Assembly: GCA_003445035.1 (NCBI GenBank)
Contig: DLVV01000467.1
Location: 57,938-65,760 of the forward strand
Direction of reading: 5' to 3'
Length of the DNA stretch: 7,823 nt
DNA from: Planctomycetaceae bacterium
Lineage (GTDB): Bacteria > Planctomycetota > Planctomycetia > Planctomycetales > Planctomycetaceae
Numbering within the stretch: the stretch's first letter is position 1; every line of letters begins with the position of its first letter. The notes beneath the pieces are model-generated. The model saw only the letters and a list, made by a program, of their open reading frames with translations. It ran no database searches and was not told the DNA's origin. A program made the translations under genes and the position numbers. Shown here in pieces: positions 6,238 to 7,823 of the stretch.

Positions 6238-7823
6238 ATGGCACGCACGACCGTCTCTGTCGAACCTGAACATTACATTCCGGTACCCCGGCACCGTCTG
6301 ATTGACGTGCTGAAATCGGAGTCCGGTGATCGGACCACGTCGACAGACGCCCTCTGTCGACTGCTCGCTGCTCTGATTCACTTCGAGTACCGCGAGTTGA
6401 TCGATGAACTCAAGCAGGACTACCTGAGGTTCGATCCCGCCAGGCCCGAACGTCTGAACTCGATGATGGGTGGGGAACCGAGCGAGGAGGAATACGAAAA
6501 GTCGGAGCGTCGTTTCCTGGAGAATTTCGTCAAAACACTTGAGAAGGCGAATTTCATTCCCCTGGATCAGCAGGCCATCGATGTCGCCGACGCCGAGGAC
6601 TACCTGTTCAGCCTGCCCGTTGAGGTTGATTGGCGGCGTTTCGATGCCCGCTTGACCGACGTCCTCTTCGAGGACGGGACGTACCTCGATGGCATCAGTG
6701 AACCTCCGGAATTTGCCCAGCATGCGCTGCTGTTTCGCCGAGGTGTCGGCGTCGACCAGTACAAGGGGTTTCTCTTCTTCCAGAAACTCGACATGGTCAT
6801 CTCGAAAACGCTGATCTGGATCTTTCGAAAGATCGGCGACCTGCTGAGGCGTAAGAAGGGCGAGGAACCCGAGCCGGATGTTCCCACCGAAAATGAAAAG
6901 ACAGATGACGGAGGAGGCACCAATTCGATCCATGCGGACCGTGAGATCGAGCGGATTACGCTGAAGCCTGAAGATGTCAACCTGCGGTCGTTCTTCAAGA
7001 GAACTCAGCTGCAGGAACCCACGTTCAGCCAACTGGTGATGGTCTATCGTCTGCTGCCCGACGGGAAGGACAGTGCAGCCACGTCGATTGATCGCACGAT
7101 CCATATCAAGACGCTTGTCGATATCCCGATGGCGGACCTCGAAGTCGTCTTCCCCGAGAAGCGGCTGTCGATGAAACCGGTGGACCTGATCAAGTTGATC
7201 ACCACCACCGTGACCGGAGTGGCGATCGTGTCGTTCAAGTTGATGACCGCGTTGGTTGTCAACCCGTACCTGTTGTTCATTCTGATGGGCAGCCTGATTG
7301 CGTACGTCGGTCGGACCGTCATGGGATATCGAACGTCCCGGGCGCGATACGAACACCTGGTGACCGACGCTCTGTACGCCAAGAGTCGTGACAACGGCCT
7401 GGGAGTCGTGCTGTTCCTGGTCGATTGCATGGAAGAGCAGGAGTGGAAGGAGGCACTGCTGGCCTGGACGATGCTGGACCGAAATGGCCCCTGTGATACC
7501 GAGAAAGTCGACAAGTATTGCGAGGAATGGTTGGACGAAAAGTTCAACATCAAGACGGATTTTGAGGTCGAGGATGGGCTGGGGAAGCTGTTGGAACTCG
7601 ACCTGGTCTCCAAGAACGGCGAGTTGTGGACCGCTTGTGATCTGGATACCGCGCTCGAGAGACTCGACACACGTTGGGACAACTATTTCCAATACAACAG
7701 CGACAGTCCTTCGTCAGGTCCCGAGTCAATTGCCTCGTCCGATCCGGTTGTCCCGGATCCGACTGCTGTTGAGCCGACTGATCCTGAACCGATTGCTGTT
7801 GAACCGATCGCTGTTGAACCGAT
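6238..7823 (+). CDS. DUF3754 (TMEM143-like) membrane protein, 3' end beyond window
   Basis: The frame is open from ATG 6238 to the window end: 528 codons with no stop. It is the only ATG, GTG or TTG start after the upstream in-frame TGA at 6187-6189. Visible parts are a long soluble N-terminal region (about 1-315) with FLFFQKLDMVISK near 178-190; a charged linker around 205-228 (RRKKGEEPEPD, TDDGGG); then a membrane hairpin at about 322-340 and 343-360; then GYRTSRARYEHLVTDALYAKSRDNGLGVV (split here only by position 363-391) and a C-terminal soluble part. This order matches DUF3754/TMEM143 proteins of bacteria and mitochondria, whose function is unknown. After about residue 486 the protein becomes a disordered Ser/Pro/Glu tail with pentapeptide repeats. 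No clear ribosome binding site precedes the ATG. Codon pattern and base composition on this strand support it over the long antisense frame. Confidence 0.85.
   Translation, partial: MARTTVSVEPEHYIPVPRHRLIDVLKSESGDRTTSTDALCRLLAALIHFEYRELIDELKQDYLRFDPARPERLNSMMGGEPSEEEYEKSERRFLENFVKTLEKANFIPLDQQAIDVADAEDYLFSLPVEVDWRRFDARLTDVLFEDGTYLDGISEPPEFAQHALLFRRGVGVDQYKGFLFFQKLDMVISKTLIWIFRKIGDLLRRKKGEEPEPDVPTENEKTDDGGGTNSIHADREIERITLKPEDVNLRSFFKRTQLQEPTFSQLVMVYRLLPDGKDSAATSIDRTIHIKTLVDIPMADLEVVFPEKRLSMKPVDLIKLITTTVTGVAIVSFKLMTALVVNPYLLFILMGSLIAYVGRTVMGYRTSRARYEHLVTDALYAKSRDNGLGVVLFLVDCMEEQEWKEALLAWTMLDRNGPCDTEKVDKYCEEWLDEKFNIKTDFEVEDGLGKLLELDLVSKNGELWTACDLDTALERLDTRWDNYFQYNSDSPSSGPESIASSDPVVPDPTAVEPTDPEPIAVEPIAVEP
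7759..7823 (+). repeat. 15-bp tandem repeat coding for PxxxE pentapeptides
   Basis: Four 15-base units in frame with the DUF3754 gene encode PTAVE, PTDPE, PIAVE and PIAVE, then begin a fifth at the window end. Units 7789-7803 and 7804-7818 differ at one base; 7759-7773 differs slightly and 7774-7788 most. The array continues past the window, so its copy number is unknown. Such Pro/Glu tails are usually extended and variable in length. Confidence 0.75.

Noticed and set aside
6166..7692. Long minus-strand open frame (508 codons)
   Set aside because: It is antisense to the DUF3754 gene. Its translation is rich in Gln, Arg and His with no recognisable domain, whereas the plus strand gives family-like sequence with a membrane hairpin.

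Overview
The window looks like a chromosomal segment of a GC-rich bacterium, most likely a planctomycete. The main evidence is the first gene: an exported PQQ-like beta-propeller protein with the N-terminal wording (GFRDSGG, ETGLPVTWS, NVVWKTKMPGPGTSSPIV) seen in the very large propeller families of Planctomycetota. Taxonomy is an inference from protein style only; there is no rRNA or other marker gene here.

Layout, left to right. Bases 1-84 hold the end of a short tandem repeat and a good ribosome binding site. Bases 85-1383 (+) encode the secreted beta-propeller protein. Seven bases later, 1391-2014 (+) encodes a DsbA/FrnE-type thiol-disulfide oxidoreductase. Its active-site motif is interrupted by an in-frame TGA exactly where the first cysteine of C-P-W-C belongs, so it reads U-P-W-C. 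I interpret it as a selenoprotein, with a candidate SECIS hairpin at 1450-1474. Ordinary gene calling would miss the N-terminus and the active site. Bases 2065-2961 (+) encode a nitrilase-superfamily carbon-nitrogen hydrolase.

Bases 2951-4069 (-) encode a SelA-like PLP enzyme of the DgaE/YhfS-related group. It converges on the nitrilase gene with an 11-base overlap. A short divergent promoter region (4070-4217) with two inverted repeats separates it from 4218-5411 (+), a COG3964-type amidohydrolase with a full set of metal ligands. Next, after 7 bases, comes 5419-6189 (+), a TSUP (TauE/SafE) membrane transporter. From 6238 (+) a long DUF3754/TMEM143-like membrane protein runs off the right end, where it becomes a proline/glutamate pentapeptide repeat.

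How the genes may fit together: the PLP enzyme and the amidohydrolase are a recurrent pair in other bacteria. With the TSUP transporter and perhaps the nitrilase they suggest a small catabolic module for an acylated or amidated organic acid, substrate unknown. The propeller and selenoprotein genes may be co-transcribed, but no functional link between them is shown by sequence. The nearby SelA-like gene is probably not the true selenocysteine synthase, so decoding of the TGA would depend on selA/selB/selC/selD elsewhere in the genome.
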